This document shows positions 63,781-64,000 of a stretch of DNA of 64,000 bases, in pieces. The DNA comes from Alicyclobacillus herbarius DSM 13609 (GTDB lineage Bacteria > Bacillota > Bacilli > Alicyclobacillales > Alicyclobacillaceae). The DNA lies in NCBI RefSeq assembly GCF_000430585.1, contig NZ_AUMH01000008.1, positions 62,001 through 126,000 on the forward strand, written 5' to 3'. Position 1 is the stretch's first letter. Each line of letters opens with the position of its first letter. The position numbers and the translations under genes were made by a program. Under the pieces are notes generated by a model, which searched no databases, had not been told where the DNA came from, and worked only from the letters and a program-made list of their open reading frames with translations.

Positions 63781-64000
63781 ATGGAAAAGATTTTGCACTT
63801 CATTGATGGAAAGTTTGTCGAGTCCAAGTCTGGACGTTTCTTTGACAACGTGAACCCGGCCACGGGTGAGGTCATCGGCCAGGTGGCCGAAGGCGGCCGC
63901 GAGGAGATTGACCAGGCGGTGGCGGCGGCTAGACGCGCGTTTCGCGCCTGGGGGAAGACACCGGCGGCCGAGCGGGCCAAAATCTTAAACCGCATCGCCG
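63781..64000 (+). CDS. Aldehyde dehydrogenase (hydroxymuconic semialdehyde type), partial
   Basis: The first 73 codons of an ALDH are present before the window ends: ILHFIDGKFVESKSGRFFDN, NPATGEVIGQVAEGGREEI and DQAVAAARRAFRAWGKT. The pattern matches 2-hydroxymuconic or 5-carboxymethyl-2-hydroxymuconic semialdehyde dehydrogenases, which act directly after extradiol cleavage. ATG at 63781 with GGAGAGGAG. The catalytic Cys and Glu lie beyond the window. Confidence 0.85.
   Translation, partial: MEKILHFIDGKFVESKSGRFFDNVNPATGEVIGQVAEGGREEIDQAVAAARRAFRAWGKTPAAERAKILNRIA

Overview
The window looks like the chromosome of an endospore-forming Firmicute of the Alicyclobacillus/Kyrpidia type. The evidence is a PrkA-YhbH-SpoVR sporulation operon, Bacillus-style ribosome binding sites (GGAGG with ATG, GTG or TTG starts), an assimilatory sulfate operon, and a YrhE/YrhD-like formate dehydrogenase pair. 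The genus is inferred. Most of the window is moderately GC-rich. The stretches at about 1-6.1 kb, 45.4-48.5 kb and 57-62.6 kb are visibly richer in A+T and look acquired.

Layout. 1-6.1 kb: surface or flagellin glycosylation region, with a CBS-domain nucleotidyltransferase end, two DUF6385-like proteins (one with 12-residue repeats), a GT2-TPR glycosyltransferase, two small helical proteins and a Maf-type (DUF115) glycosyltransferase. 6.3-8.9 kb: acetate uptake and activation (acsA, YaaH/SatP-type permease). 9.0-15.9 kb: sulfate assimilation and siroheme operon (APS reductase, TauE/SafE permease, sat, sulfite reductase, SUMT-HemD fusion, sirohydrochlorin chelatase), followed by a decayed Nif3 remnant. 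16.4-21.0 kb: prkA-yhbH-spoVR. 21.2-29.6 kb: ALDH remnant, MFS transporter, GntR regulator, CoA-transferase, LytTR regulator, M20 amidohydrolase and oligopeptidase B. 29.8-33.5 kb: formate dehydrogenase plus DUF1641 partner. 33.7-39.9 kb: aldo/keto reductase, alpha/beta hydrolase, a ThuA/TIM-barrel/Gfo-Idh carbohydrate group and an M20 peptidase. 40.0-44.2 kb: sugar-acid module (MFS, FGGY kinase, convergent LacI regulator) with a triple CGTTTTACG operator. 44.5-45.3 kb: IclR regulator. 62.9-64 kb: an aromatic meta-cleavage operon (extradiol dioxygenase, aldehyde dehydrogenase) that runs off the window.

Between the IclR gene and the aromatic operon sits an island of about 17 kb. It carries a GT2 and an FkbM-family gene, a stack of mobile elements and a compact lanthipeptide locus. 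The stack is nested. An IS1595-like transposase gene is split by an IS66 element with an exact 8-bp target duplication. The IS66 tnpB is in turn split by a complete 2,538-bp group II intron whose removal restores the reading frame. IS3, IS110 and another integrase remnant follow.

The most notable system is at 57.0-62.6 kb. A 37-residue precursor peptide, missing from a length-limited gene call, has a class III leader motif (VLSLQAL) and a SxxSxxC labionin-type core. It lies upstream of a three-domain LanKC synthetase lacking the cyclase zinc ligands, a glycosyltransferase and an MFS exporter. This is best read as a candidate glycosylated class III lanthipeptide.
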